Assembly (NCBI GenBank): GCA_038330365.1
Contig: JBBQNY010000001.1
Coordinates: 1 to 64,000, forward strand
Length of the DNA stretch: 64,000 nt
Origin: JBBQNY01 sp038330365
GTDB taxonomy: Bacteria; Pseudomonadota; Gammaproteobacteria; Xanthomonadales; Ahniellaceae
Direction: 5' to 3'
Position numbers and translations under genes: made by a program. Below are positions 18,301 to 27,130 of this stretch, one piece after another. Under the pieces are notes generated by a model. It did no database searches. It was given only the letters and a program-made list of their open reading frames with translations, and was not told where the DNA came from. The first letter of the stretch is position 1. Every line of letters starts with the position of its first letter.

Positions 18301-20219
18301 TCCTTTGCCTCCAGCAACTCGCCCGCCACGTTGCTTCGAATCACCTCGAAGCTGGCCTTGCCGTTGGCCGGCGATCCGTCATCCAGATCAAACCTCGGGC
18401 GGATGCCGATCAGTTCGGTGGCCGGCCACACGCTGCGCTTCAGAACCCGGTTGACCGCACGACCACCGGATTCGAAAACGCTGCCGGTGACCGCAAGTGC
18501 GACCGGCCCTGTCAGTGGAGTGTCTTGCAGTGGAATGGTTTCAAGGCCGGCGTGTCCACTGGTGTCCAGCTTGCCGTCGAACAGCTCCACCGGATCCTTC
18601 GGAAGTTGCATGAGCGCATCACCGAAATAGAAATCACGGTGAACATCGATCGCGTGCTGATCCGGAACGGCAACGAGTTTTGCGACGAAGCGGTTGCCAC
18701 CCGCTGGCGCGCCATAGAGATAGTCGGCCTGGACCTCGATCTTGAGCGGCATCTTTGCGGCGAGCGGCGCCGTGTCGCTGTCCAGGTTGAGCTTCAGGCG
18801 CTCCGGCAGGAATTCTTCGACCCGAAATGCAAACGACTGGCCTTTTTCCGGTTTGCCCGGATCGGGGCTGAGTTCGAGTCTCCAGCGTCCCGTCGGCGCG
18901 TCGAGCGCAACGGTCTCCACAAATTCGAAATAGCCCAGGGCTTCGGGATCCAGCCGCCGGGTCGACCGCAGCCGCCCGTCGGGCTGGCGCAGCGTTGCGA
19001 ACAGGGACTGCGGCCGCACGCTGGCGCCATCCCCATCACGCATCAGGGCGGATACGCGCAGCGACTCCCCCGGCCGGAACAGGTCCCGGCTCGACCAGGC
19101 GAATACGTCGATGTCGGTGTGACGGCGACCATCGATCGGAAATTCGGACAGGTCCAGGGCCGGCTGCGTGAACGACAGCATGGAGAAATCACTGCCTTGC
19201 GTTGCGCTCAGCAACTTCGCATCGCCGACCTTGTGAGCGAAGCGCGCCAGTCCGTGCACGTCGGTCGTCGCGCGTTCGATCCTGCCTGCCGCAAGCCGCA
19301 ACTCCAGCGTGACGCCACCCTGGGGTCGGCCCGTCTTCAGCGATGCCGCGTGCAGCAGCATCGAATCGGCATAGGCACGCACGTGCAGACCGATGTCCGA
19401 CACCATGAACATCGAGGTCTCGAAACTGCCGTCGAAACGGCCCGCCTGCTTCATCACCGCGAAGTAGACGCCCGCTTTCGCGAGCTCCGGAATGTCGCGC
19501 ACGGGCAGGTGACTGACGCCGCGTTCGTTGCGTGGCGTGTCGATCACGAAACGATTGGTGTAGACGGACTCCGCCCATTTCGGCAGCTCCTCCAGTTGCC
19601 AGTAGCCGCGTTCGCCATTGCTGGCGTATTCGTCCACGAACTGCGCCAGCTGACCGTCGCGAACGCGGAAGAACTCCACGTCGACTTCGGGCACATTGAT
19701 GCTGATTACGGGAATGCCGCGCGACTCGTGAGTGGGCAGAATGCTTCCCTGACTGGCGAATCCCACCAGCGACTGCACGTCACCGACGTCGATTACGTGA
19801 TCGAACCCCTCAAGCGGCTTGCCCTGCGCGGACGCAAGCCCGGCTTTGGCGATCACCCGATACTTCTGATTGGGCTCCACGAACGGAAAGCGCAACACCC
19901 GTCCGCTTTCATCCAGCGACCAGCTTCCCTTGACCGCTCCGCCGTCAACCTCGGTGGTCTGCAGCAGCGCATCGAAGTTCTGGGTGGAGGCAAGCTTCTG
20001 TGAAAATTTCAGGGCGAGGCCGGGGCGGCCGTCGAATGATTCGGATTCGGCCTTTTCGAGCTTGAACGGAGCGGACACCGCAGCGGTGGATTGGGTCTCG
20101 CCGGCGCCGGCGTCCGTTCCGGCCGGGGCCGCCTTGTCGCGCGAACACCCGGCGAGAAGCGCGACCAGCAGCAGACCGGGCAGGAGGCTTGAGCGAAAAC
20201 TCATTGCGGGTTGTTCCAT
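15333..20219 (-). CDS. yfhM: Bacterial alpha-2-macroglobulin, large lipoprotein with thioester
   Basis: 1628 residues. The signal peptide ends in the lipobox LLAGC (Cys25 from this start). An ATG at 20204, five codons in, has a GGAAC sequence upstream and may be the true start. The body has the multi-MG-domain architecture of bacterial alpha-2-macroglobulins, and near residue 1150 the thioester motif CAEQ in YPYGCAEQTSS is intact, so covalent trapping of attacking proteases is expected. The C-terminal region shows the all-helical thioester domain and a receptor-binding-like domain. It is anchored in the envelope and encoded upstream of pbpC; the accepted view is that it protects the periplasm when the wall is breached and PBP1C repairs it. 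Confidence 0.92.
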   Translation of the reverse strand: MEQPAMSFRSSLLPGLLLVALLAGCSRDKAAPAGTDAGAGETQSTAAVSAPFKLEKAESESFDGRPGLALKFSQKLASTQNFDALLQTTEVDGGAVKGSWSLDESGRVLRFPFVEPNQKYRVIAKAGLASAQGKPLEGFDHVIDVGDVQSLVGFASQGSILPTHESRGIPVISINVPEVDVEFFRVRDGQLAQFVDEYASNGERGYWQLEELPKWAESVYTNRFVIDTPRNERGVSHLPVRDIPELAKAGVYFAVMKQAGRFDGSFETSMFMVSDIGLHVRAYADSMLLHAASLKTGRPQGGVTLELRLAAGRIERATTDVHGLARFAHKVGDAKLLSATQGSDFSMLSFTQPALDLSEFPIDGRRHTDIDVFAWSSRDLFRPGESLRVSALMRDGDGASVRPQSLFATLRQPDGRLRSTRRLDPEALGYFEFVETVALDAPTGRWRLELSPDPGKPEKGQSFAFRVEEFLPERLKLNLDSDTAPLAAKMPLKIEVQADYLYGAPAGGNRFVAKLVAVPDQHAIDVHRDFYFGDALMQLPKDPVELFDGKLDTSGHAGLETIPLQDTPLTGPVALAVTGSVFESGGRAVNRVLKRSVWPATELIGIRPRFDLDDGSPANGKASFEVIRSNVAGELLEAKDLVVRLIRERRDWHWTHVEGSGWRSDYTARFEQASEQKLSFAAGGRGQLDLPVEWGGYRIEVVDPATRLVTRLPFNAGWGWDNQNIGAEARPDKVKLALDRVSYVAEQTARVTITPPHAGSALLLLEGDHLLWSRTLQVKAGAVVDIPIKPEWQRHDLYLTAIVFRPGSSVDRVTPNRSVGIVHVPLARSDRRVAVGIRAAATMRPQRNMQVSVAAPALAGHTAQMRVVAADLGVVNLTRYPVPDAADWFFGRRGLATQAYDLYGRVIESLDGRQARLRFGGDAALPALPQGRRPNTELRTVDLFNAPVKLDARGAATVKLAVPDFNGTLRVSALVFAADRFGSAATETIVRAPLVAEASLPRVLAMGDRSRFTLDLTNLSGADARYRVRVRAEGPVAVDGSEKVVALKEGERTTLGYALRANGSFGVGVLHVEATGPGVDLDRVYRIAIRPPWPNVRRSAVRVLEEAAPISVDPSLLSGFVPDSVTARISVGTLPPLPFTAALEGLIDYPYGCAEQTSSRAYPLIWLDEKAATRFGLPARDMEVRRAQLADAFGRLSAMQNGSGHFSFWPGESEAAPWLTPYIVELMLNARDAGFAIPEPVLVKALDRILGDLLGGGRPHYEAAESAAHLRVAEMAYGAYVLARVQRAPLGTLRAIFDNERGKLKSGLPLVHLGIALSLQGDRERGAKALEEAFKAPRRAESVWLGDYGSPLRDTALMIALTHQHKLGRPAFDASAIELARDLAGGRGSSGKLYLSTQEQTALFRLGLALASERAPINAVITGAEGPGAVVASSLITATARAGNAGALRVVPEGSGPLYASIDTAGVPARFEPTSSAAMSIKREWFRTDGKPYDGKALHEGEALLVRLTLDSAQRIRDGLVTDLLPGGLEAENLNLVDPAQWQEVEIEGTSVADALASGDVRYSEYRDDRFVAAVELWPGSTKQLVYLVRAVSPGVFVNPPPMFEDMYRPELRAVGSVASATIEIVPP

Positions 20220-20416
20220 GCCGGACTGCGGCGCAGTATAGGTCGCCGGCGCGGCTGACCGCGGGCCGTTTCAAGGCTGATTCCGGTGCTTCGAATGGCG
20301 TGCAAGGGTCAGCGGGCCAACGCGCGCGCAGTGCAGGCAAGGCACGCGCTGCTTCATGCACGCATTCATCGCACCCGATGAAGTGAGATGGGCACGTCAC
20401 AGCTCCGGGCGACGTC

Positions 20417-21850
20417 TTGACTCGAATTCACTGGTTCCGGCGCGACCTGCGCCTTCGCGACAATGCCGCGTTTGCAGCAGCGTGCAGTGGCGCGGATCGC
20501 CTGGCATGCGTTTACGTGCACGCCCCGGGCGAGGAGGCACCCTGGCAGCCGGGAGCGGCCAGCCGATGGTGGCTGCAGCGCTCGCTGTCGGCGCTCGACG
20601 CTGCGCTGCGACGGCGCGGCAATTCGCTCCTGATCCTGCGGGGGCCGAGCGCACAGGCTCTCGAAAATCTGGCTCGCGGGATCGGTGCGGAGCGCGTGTA
20701 CGCGACGGCTCTCGTCGACCCTGCAGCCAGGCTGCGCGATCGGAGCGTGCGGGACGCGCTCTCCGATTGCAGCATCGAGCTGGTCCTGCACACTCCGGAT
20801 CTGCTGCGCGATCCGGACTTGTTCCGAAGCGGTAGCGGCACGCCGTATCGCGTATTCACTCCGTTCTGGAAGGCATTGCGTCGAGATCTTGCCGAGGTGC
20901 CGGCGCGGCCAGCTCCCGAACGGTTGCCCCGGCCCGATGAGCGCGCGGGTGCGGGGGTGACGCTCGAGTCGCTCGGGCTGCAGCCTGCAATCGAGTGGGA
21001 TCGTGGGCTCCGCGCCAACTGGGCGCCGGGAGAGGTCGCAGCGCACGCGCAGCTGGACGAATTTCTGCAGGATGAGGTAGCCCGTTACGCCGTGGATCGC
21101 AATCGCCCGGACCTGCCCGGCACTTCGAGACTTTCGCCGCATCTGCATTTCGGTGAGATCACGCCCGGCCAGATCGTGCGCGCGATGGTGGCTGGCGCGG
21201 GGATGGAGCGTCATGAGTCCTTCCTGCGCGAAATCGGCTGGCGCGAATTCAGCCATCACCTGCTGTGGCATTTCCCGCATACGAGCGATGCACCGATGGA
21301 TGCCCGATTTGCGGCGTTTCCGTGGCAGGAGCCGCCCGATCCCGAGCAGCTGAAAGCGTGGCAACAGGGTCGTACCGGCGTGCCGATCGTCGACGCCGGC
21401 ATGCGCGAGCTCTGGCAGACCGGCTGGATGCACGGTCGTGTGCGGATGCTGGTCGCTTCCTTCCTGACCAAGAACCTTCGCCTGCACTGGCTACACGGTG
21501 CACGCTGGTTCTGGGACACGCTGGTGGACGCCGATCTTGCCAACAACAGCGCGGGCTGGCAGTGGGTCGCGGGATCGGGCGCCGACGCCGCGCCGTACTT
21601 CCGGATCTTCAATCCTGTCCTGCAGGGCACGCGTTTCGACCCGCGCGGGGATTACGTGCGGCGCTGGGTTCCCGAACTCGCCAACGTTCCGTCGAAGCAC
21701 ATCCATGCGCCCTGGATGATGGTCGAGGAGGAACTGCACGCATGCGCAATTGCCGGCACGGTTTACGCGCGACCGCTGCTCGACCTGGCAAGCAGCCGTC
21801 GGGCCGCGCTGGCCGCCTATGACAAGGTGCGCTTGTTACCGCGCGGCTAG
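20417..21850 (+). CDS. phrB: Deoxyribodipyrimidine photolyase (class I CPD type)
   Basis: 477 residues. The start is a TTG codon giving MTRIHWFRRDLRLRDN, the standard photolyase N-terminus. The N-terminal antenna domain is followed by the FAD-binding domain with RLSPHLHFGEITPGQI, FLREIGWREFSHHLLWHFP, WQTGWMHGRVRMLVASFLTKNL and DADLANNSAGWQW. It uses blue light to split pyrimidine dimers. It is monocistronic, divergent from yfhM across about 200 bases. The closeness of the canonical motifs argues for a CPD photolyase rather than a cryptochrome. Confidence 0.92.
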   Translation: MTRIHWFRRDLRLRDNAAFAAACSGADRLACVYVHAPGEEAPWQPGAASRWWLQRSLSALDAALRRRGNSLLILRGPSAQALENLARGIGAERVYATALVDPAARLRDRSVRDALSDCSIELVLHTPDLLRDPDLFRSGSGTPYRVFTPFWKALRRDLAEVPARPAPERLPRPDERAGAGVTLESLGLQPAIEWDRGLRANWAPGEVAAHAQLDEFLQDEVARYAVDRNRPDLPGTSRLSPHLHFGEITPGQIVRAMVAGAGMERHESFLREIGWREFSHHLLWHFPHTSDAPMDARFAAFPWQEPPDPEQLKAWQQGRTGVPIVDAGMRELWQTGWMHGRVRMLVASFLTKNLRLHWLHGARWFWDTLVDADLANNSAGWQWVAGSGADAAPYFRIFNPVLQGTRFDPRGDYVRRWVPELANVPSKHIHAPWMMVEEELHACAIAGTVYARPLLDLASSRRAALAAYDKVRLLPRG

Positions 21851-21934
21851 GGTGCTCCGGCGCCCTGTTCAAGTCGCACCGCGACTTGCACGGTCGGCGG
21901 GATTACCATCGGGTCACGACAGGGGAGTGCTTGG

Positions 21935-23401
21935 ATGCCGATGAGAATGCTGAGAGCGGGCAGCGAGCCCATGGCACGCGTCGACACTGCGTGGCTGCGG
22001 ATGGAAGCGCCGACCAACCGGATGATGATCACAGGCGTCATGACCTTCGCTTCGCCGCTGGCGCTGGAGGATCTCAAGCAGGTGCTCACGCGACGGTTTC
22101 TTTCCTATCGCCGCTTCCAGCAGCGCGCCATCGACACCCCCGCCGGTGCGTTCTGGAGCGATGACGAGCACTTCGATCTCGACTGGCACCTGCGCGCGAC
22201 AGCGTTGCCGGGCCATGCCGGCAAAGCGGAGCTGCAGCATCTGGTGAGCCAGCTCGCATCGAGTCCGCTGGATCATTCCAGGCCACTCTGGCAGTTCCAT
22301 CTGGTCGAGCGTTACGGCGGCGGATCGGCGCTCATCACGCGACTGCACCACTGCTACGCGGATGGCATGGCGCTGGTGCAGGTCCTGCTTTCGCTGACCG
22401 ATGTGGAGGCGAAGCCCACGCACCGCGTGGAGCTGGAACGCGCATGGCTCAAGCGTGACCGCGGTTCGGTGACCGAGCGTCTTCTGGAGCCGGCGCGCGC
22501 CGGCTTGCAGAACGCGGCGCATCTTGGCGGCAAGGCGTTCCACAAGGTGCGCGAACTGATGGATGACCCCGCCCAGGTCGAAACGCTGGCTCGGGGCGGT
22601 GGTGAAATACTGCGCGAACTGGCGATCGCACTGTCGCTCAGCGACGACCCCATCACGCGCCTCAAGGGCAGGCTCGGTCCAACCAAGCGGGTTGCCTGGG
22701 CCGAGCCCCTGTCGCTGGAGGAGGCCAAGACGCTTTCACGTGCGCTCGAATGCACCGTCAACGACGTGTTGCTTGCCGCCGCCGCCGGTGCATTGCGCGC
22801 ATGGCTGATCGAGAACGGCGATGGTGTCGATGGCATGACCATCCGTGCCACGGTGCCGGTCAACCTGCGCCCGCTGGAGCATTCGCGCAAGCTGGGCAAT
22901 CATTTCGGACTCGTGTTCCTAGATCTGCCCATCGGGGAATCCAATCCCCTGCGCCGGGTCGAGCGCGTGGCGGAATGCATGCGCGGGCTCAAGCGATCCA
23001 GGCAGGCTGCATTGACCTTTGGCTTGCTGGCTGCCGTGGGCATGGCGCCGGCGCCGGTGCAGCGGGCGGCACTCGAACTGTTCAGTCGCAAGGCGTCGGC
23101 GGTCGCGACCAATGTGCCGGGGCCGCAACAGCCCCTGTATCTCGCGGGCAGCCGGATTGACGATCTCATGTTCTGGGTGCCGCAGACCGGCTCGGTCGGA
23201 GTAGGCATCAGCATCCTGTCCTACAACGGCCAGGTCCATTTCGGTCTGATCGCAGACGCGCAGCGCATTCCGGATCCGCAAGCCGTGATCGAGCGGTTTG
23301 CACCGGAATTCGAGAAACTCATGCTGATCGCACTCATGGAAGACTGGGACGCACCGATCACCGCGGCCGACGCGCAGGCGACGCTGGAAAAAATGGCCTG
23401 A
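21935..23401 (+). CDS. Wax ester synthase/diacylglycerol acyltransferase (WS/DGAT)
   Basis: 488 residues; an AGGGGAG ribosome-binding site precedes the start by about nine bases. The HHxxxDG acyltransferase motif is HHCYADG at residues 138-144, with His139 the expected catalytic base. PLWQFHLVE (118-126) and NDVLLA near residue 274 are the other family landmarks, and the C-terminal WES_acyltransf part is present (ATNVPGPQQPLYLAG). It joins acyl-CoA to fatty alcohols or diacylglycerol to make wax esters or triacylglycerol. The fatty acyl reductase 4 kb downstream would supply the alcohol, and the phasin-like proteins could coat the resulting bodies. Confidence 0.92.
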   Translation: MPMRMLRAGSEPMARVDTAWLRMEAPTNRMMITGVMTFASPLALEDLKQVLTRRFLSYRRFQQRAIDTPAGAFWSDDEHFDLDWHLRATALPGHAGKAELQHLVSQLASSPLDHSRPLWQFHLVERYGGGSALITRLHHCYADGMALVQVLLSLTDVEAKPTHRVELERAWLKRDRGSVTERLLEPARAGLQNAAHLGGKAFHKVRELMDDPAQVETLARGGGEILRELAIALSLSDDPITRLKGRLGPTKRVAWAEPLSLEEAKTLSRALECTVNDVLLAAAAGALRAWLIENGDGVDGMTIRATVPVNLRPLEHSRKLGNHFGLVFLDLPIGESNPLRRVERVAECMRGLKRSRQAALTFGLLAAVGMAPAPVQRAALELFSRKASAVATNVPGPQQPLYLAGSRIDDLMFWVPQTGSVGVGISILSYNGQVHFGLIADAQRIPDPQAVIERFAPEFEKLMLIALMEDWDAPITAADAQATLEKMA

Positions 23402-23422
23402 AGCCTGGGGATCCGAGAGTCC

Positions 23423-24271
23423 CTATTCAATTTGCGATTGCGCGTACGCGGCATCCAGTGCCTCCATCGCGTCGCGCGGCGGCAGCGCGGCGGCACGCCC
23501 GTAAGCAGCCGCGGCTTCGTCCTCGCGCTTGTCCCCATGCAGCGCAAGCAGCATGTTGCCGTGTTCGATGTGGGCGATTGGCGATTTTGGTCCGAGTTTG
23601 AGCGCGGCCGTCATCAGCGCTTCCGCGGTCGCCGCTTTCGCCCCGTAAGTGAGCCCAGCGATCAGTTTGCCGACCTTCGACACGATCTCGGCGTGATAGA
23701 GCGACAGGGCGAGCATGGCCTCGGCGTGCTTCGGCGCCCGCTCGAGCGTGGCGTCGAGGCTGGTCTTGACCTTGCCCGCCAGACCCTGGCTCAAGGCCTG
23801 CGCGATGGAAATCGCCTGGCTGTAACGACCAAGCGAGTAGGCGTGCTGGTAGTGCGTGTTGGGCGCCGCAGGCCAGGCGTCCGCAGCGATGGCTGCGCGT
23901 TCAGCTGCTGCCAGGTAATCGCCCGCCTGCTGTTTCGGGTCCTGCACGAGTCGCGTCGCGTGGATGGCCTGCGCGCGGCTGGCGAGGGAGGCGCCCCAGA
24001 CGCCGAGGGCGTCGCCGCGGTCGAATGCATCGCCGAAGTCGCCACGATGGAACGCGCGCCAGGCATCCTGCGCCGCCATTGCGAGTGCTGCCGGCGTGAG
24101 CTTGATGCGGGGCTGCGGCGCGGACGCGATCGCAGCGGCCGCCCACTTCGCGTCGGGAAATGGTTCCCGGTCGCCCTCGTGCAGCGCCGCCCAGCTGGAC
24201 TTCAAACGGTCGCCGGCAAACTCGAAATCGTGGCCGGTCGATGCAAATGGAATCCAGCGGGTACGGGCCAT
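23423..24271 (-). CDS. Conserved hypothetical protein, TPR-like helical repeats
   Basis: 282 residues from ATG 24271; the frame stays open upstream to 24370, but MARTRWIPF followed by a soluble helical protein is the more natural start. Alanine-rich helix pairs in residues 90-280 (AAERAAIAADAWPAAPNTHYQHAY, HAEAMLALSLYHAEIV, IAHIEHGNMLLALHG, in part) resemble tetratricopeptide repeats. No signal peptide is visible. It converges on the wax synthase gene and diverges from a phasin-like gene. The family is uncharacterised as far as I know; a protein-protein adaptor role is inference. Confidence 0.6.
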   Translation of the reverse strand: MARTRWIPFASTGHDFEFAGDRLKSSWAALHEGDREPFPDAKWAAAAIASAPQPRIKLTPAALAMAAQDAWRAFHRGDFGDAFDRGDALGVWGASLASRAQAIHATRLVQDPKQQAGDYLAAAERAAIAADAWPAAPNTHYQHAYSLGRYSQAISIAQALSQGLAGKVKTSLDATLERAPKHAEAMLALSLYHAEIVSKVGKLIAGLTYGAKAATAEALMTAALKLGPKSPIAHIEHGNMLLALHGDKREDEAAAAYGRAAALPPRDAMEALDAAYAQSQIE

Positions 24272-24418
24272 GGCAGTCGCTCGCGCAGGGCGGACCAGAA
24301 TGCGGCATGCGTCGTTCGGCGGCAATGGCGAACGCCAAGGGAGCTCCCCAGGGTAGGGTGAATGCTCCATTGCGAGCGCCTACATTGGGTGCCTCAATCA
24401 CGCAGTCCGGAAACCCTC

Positions 24419-24886
24419 ATGGCGAGTAGACAGATCCGCAGCACCCCCAAGCGCAACCCGTCGGCGCGCGAAATGCCACGTCAAATCTGGCTCGCCGGTC
24501 TCGGTGCATTCTCTTTCGCCCGCAAGCACGGCCGTTCAACCTTCAACCGCATGGTGAACGAGGGTGAGTCAGTGCGCGTCGATGCCGGCAAGCTGGCGCG
24601 TCAGCTGGACCATGACTTCCGTCGTGCAGCCGGCGACGTGGCCACCCGCGTTCAGGCTGGCTACGCGCCACTGCGCAAGCGCGTGCTGGCGAATCTGCGC
24701 CAGACGGAGAAGAACATCGGGGCCGGTGCGGACGAGACGCTCGCGAAGGCGCGTTCGATCATTGACCAGTCGCGCGCCGAGCTCAAGCGCGTGCGCGACA
24801 ATGCCCGCGCCCGCCAGCGGCGTGCGGATGCACCCGCCACCGCGCGCAAGACCGCGCCGCGTCGCCGCAAGGCCGCAAACGCCTGA
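24419..24886 (+). CDS. Phasin-like granule protein with basic C-terminal tail
   Basis: 155 residues from ATG 24419 (frame open from 24362). The segment RQIWLAGLGAFSFARKHG near residues 20-36 matches the start of the poly(hydroxyalkanoate) granule-associated phasin domain (PhaF/PhaI type). An amphipathic coiled-coil-like helix follows to about residue 115, then an Arg/Lys/Ala/Pro tail (residues 120-155) like the DNA-binding tails of PhaF. Phasins coat storage inclusions; the basic tail may tie granules to the nucleoid. The setting between a wax synthase and a fatty acyl reductase suggests the inclusion may be wax ester or PHA. Confidence 0.8.
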   Translation: MASRQIRSTPKRNPSAREMPRQIWLAGLGAFSFARKHGRSTFNRMVNEGESVRVDAGKLARQLDHDFRRAAGDVATRVQAGYAPLRKRVLANLRQTEKNIGAGADETLAKARSIIDQSRAELKRVRDNARARQRRADAPATARKTAPRRRKAANA

Positions 24887-24904
24887 TCCCCGCCGCGATA
24901 CTCA

Positions 24905-24939
24905 ACGCGGCGCCGAGGAAGTCTTCCTCGGCGCCGCGT
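24905..24939. terminator. Strong hairpin between convergent genes
   Basis: Perfect inverted repeat: 17-base arms at 24905-24921 and 24923-24939, one base apart. It sits 19 bases beyond the phasin stop and about 95 bases beyond the convergent pip stop, so it could stop transcription from both sides. There is no T-tract on either strand, so it is not a textbook intrinsic terminator. Confidence 0.6.
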
Positions 24940-25034
24940 GCTGATTGCGATGAGGAGCCTGGGAACGTTTGATCGGAATCTCCCTGCTCGAGAGCGTTGG
25001 ACGAGGGCCCGCGCCAAGGGCGCGCCACGAGCGA

Positions 25035-26015
25035 TCAGCGATATCGATCCGTGGCTCGGACCAGCGCATCAGTGTTGCCCGCCTCGAAGGCCGAATGTCC
25101 GGCATCGCCGACGATCTCGAGTTCCGCCCGCGGCCAGGCCTGCTTGAGTTCCCACGCATTGGCCAGCGGACACACCACGTCGTAGCGGCCATGCACGATC
25201 GTGCCGGGTATGTCCGCCAGCTGCATGGCATCGCGCAGCAGCTGATTCTCCACCTCGAAGAACCCGCCGTGGACAAAGTAATGGCATTCGATCCGCGCGA
25301 ACGCGAGTGCGAACTGCGCCTCGTCGTGTGACGCCACAAACTCCGCATCCGGCGTCAGGAAACTGGTGGCTCCCTCCCACGTCGCCCACGCGCGCGCCGC
25401 AGCCAGCCGTTCGTCTGCGTCAGCCGATGTCAGCCGGCGGTGGTATGCGGAAATCAGGTCATGCCGCTCGACCTCCGGAATTGCAGCTAGGAAATGCTGC
25501 CACGCGTCCGGATAGAGCCGCGACGCGCCTTGCTGGTAGAACCATTCCAGTTCCCAGCGTCGCAACATGAAAATTCCGCGCAGCACCATCTCGGTGACGC
25601 GGGCCGGGTGCTTTTCCGCGTACGCCAACGCCAGCGTCGATCCCCAGGAACCGCCGAATACCTGCCAGCGCTCGATCCCGAGTCGCTCCCGCAGCTGTTC
25701 GATGTCGGCCACCAGGTCCCATGTGGTGTTGTCGACGAGATCGGCAGTCGGCGTGGAACGGCCGGATCCACGCTGGTCGAACAGCACGATGCGGTAGTGC
25801 GCGGGATCATGGAAGCACCGCATCTTGGCGTTGCACCCGCCGCCCGGCCCGCCGTGCAGCACGACCACCGGCTTGCCTTGGGGATTGCCGCATTGCTCGA
25901 AATAGAGCGTATGCCTGTCGTCGACCTTCATCGTGCCGCTGTCGTAGGGCTCGATGCCAGGGTAGAGCGTGCGCCGCGATGCATTCATGCGTGGGCCTTG
26001 TGAGTCGATGATCAT
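25035..26015 (-). CDS. pip: Proline iminopeptidase (alpha/beta hydrolase)
   Basis: 326 residues. Hallmarks are YPGIEPYDSG at the N-terminus, the oxyanion motif HGGPGGG, DQRGSGRS, the nucleophile elbow GGSWGS with catalytic Ser, and the late Asp (GRYDVVCP) and His (DAGHSAFE). It removes N-terminal proline from peptides in the cytoplasm. Its ATG overlaps the stop of the TetR gene (ATGA at 26012-26015), so it is coupled to it, although no lipid role for this enzyme is known. An ATG nine codons in is an alternative start. Confidence 0.92.
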   Translation of the reverse strand: MIIDSQGPRMNASRRTLYPGIEPYDSGTMKVDDRHTLYFEQCGNPQGKPVVVLHGGPGGGCNAKMRCFHDPAHYRIVLFDQRGSGRSTPTADLVDNTTWDLVADIEQLRERLGIERWQVFGGSWGSTLALAYAEKHPARVTEMVLRGIFMLRRWELEWFYQQGASRLYPDAWQHFLAAIPEVERHDLISAYHRRLTSADADERLAAARAWATWEGATSFLTPDAEFVASHDEAQFALAFARIECHYFVHGGFFEVENQLLRDAMQLADIPGTIVHGRYDVVCPLANAWELKQAWPRAELEIVGDAGHSAFEAGNTDALVRATDRYR

Positions 26016-26644
26016 TTCAGATACTGGGTCGCGAGGTTGTGCAGGTGCAGCCGCTCGGCATCGCGCAGGAAAGGCGCGAGAAGCATCATGACCTGGTAGA
26101 TCCCGCGGGTGAGATCGGTCGCTTCGCGCTCAAGATGTCCTCCGCGCACCGCGTTGTAACTCATCCAGAAGCTCGTCACGAGCAGCACGTTTTCGGCTGT
26201 CGCCTCGATTTCGGCGCGTGACGCGCGCATCTCGCCGCTGCTCGCAAGCCCGCGCAGCACGACCTCGGCATTGGCCGTCGCGCGCTTGAGGATCCGCGAG
26301 AAATGCAGCCGCAATTTGCGGTTGCGGCTGGTGATGTCCACCAGGTCCCGGTAGATGAAACGAAAGTCCCACATGCACTCGAAGGCGACGTGCAGCTGCA
26401 GCCAGATGTCTTCCAGCGTCGGCAGCCGGTCTTCGGGCTGGACCAGCGCCTCTTCGATACGGACTTCATAGCGTGCGAACAAATGCTCGACGATGTCGTC
26501 CTTGTTGCGGAAATGGTAGTAGAGGTTGCCCGGACTGATCTCGAGTTCGTCCGCGATGTGATTGGTGGTGACATTCGGCTCGCCGCGCTCGTTGAACATG
26601 CCGAGGCTGGCATCGAGGATTCGATCGCGGGTCTTGCTGGCCAT
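26012..26644 (-). CDS. TetR-family transcriptional regulator
   Basis: 210 residues from ATG 26644, chosen because GAGGGAG precedes it and MASKTRDRILDASLGMFNE is a typical TetR start; the longer frame to 26767 overlaps the ACBP gene. The helix-turn-helix is NVTTNHIADELEISPGNLYYHF, in part at residues 24-45. The C-terminal ligand domain is unassigned. The gene is 25 bases after the acyl-CoA-binding protein gene and 0.5 kb from the divergent fatty acyl reductase. The likely ligand would be an acyl-CoA or fatty acid and the likely target the ACBP/reductase intergenic region, but both are inference. Confidence 0.88.
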   Translation of the reverse strand: MASKTRDRILDASLGMFNERGEPNVTTNHIADELEISPGNLYYHFRNKDDIVEHLFARYEVRIEEALVQPEDRLPTLEDIWLQLHVAFECMWDFRFIYRDLVDITSRNRKLRLHFSRILKRATANAEVVLRGLASSGEMRASRAEIEATAENVLLVTSFWMSYNAVRGGHLEREATDLTRGIYQVMMLLAPFLRDAERLHLHNLATQYLK

Positions 26645-26669
26645 TTGGGCTCCCTCTTCTGCCCTCGGC

Positions 26670-26927
26670 TCAGCCGGCGAGCTTGTCCACCAGGTCGGCG
26701 TACTGCTGCTGCGCCTTGTCCGGCGGGGTGCCCTTGAGCTTGGACCACGCGTCGTACTTCGCTCCACCCTTGAAGTCGAAGAAGGCCGGCCGCTCGCCGC
26801 TGACGTCGCCCTCGCTGCCCTGCTTGTAGAGGGCGTACAGACGCAACAGCATCGCGTCGTCGGGACGATCGGTCAGCGTCTTGATCTTCTGCTGGGCGGC
26901 TTCGAATCGTGTTCCGGGATCGGCCAT
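26670..26927 (-). CDS. Acyl-CoA-binding protein (ACBP)
   Basis: 85 residues from ATG 26927, the usual ACBP length; the frame remains open to 26978. The four-helix ACBP signature is clear: FEAAQQKIKTL, LRLYALYKQGSEGDV, FFDFKGGAKYDAWSKLKG, and a final QQQYADLVDKL. It buffers and delivers long-chain acyl-CoA in the cytoplasm, the shared substrate of the fatty acyl reductase and the wax synthase nearby. It is the first gene of an ACBP-tetR-pip operon and is divergent from the reductase across about 200 bases. Confidence 0.9.
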   Translation of the reverse strand: MADPGTRFEAAQQKIKTLTDRPDDAMLLRLYALYKQGSEGDVSGERPAFFDFKGGAKYDAWSKLKGTPPDKAQQQYADLVDKLAG

Positions 26928-27130
26928 GTGCGTTGTTTCCAGGCGGGATGGTTGCAGGGATCCTCCGAACAATGCCACGTCGGCGGCACGATGCCCAGAA
27001 GGGCCGAAGCAGGATCACGGATCAACGCGCTTCCTGCCCGCAGCTCGCGCGCTTCTGGTCAAGCCCGCACGGGATGGCTATCTTGCTGCGACGGGCGTGC
27101 ACGGCGCCGCTGGCGACTTGCGGGGAAGTC

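Noticed and set aside
17751..20003. 750-residue plus-strand open frame
   Set aside because: Antisense to yfhM, which has a complete signal peptide and thioester; no family motifs in the opposite frame.
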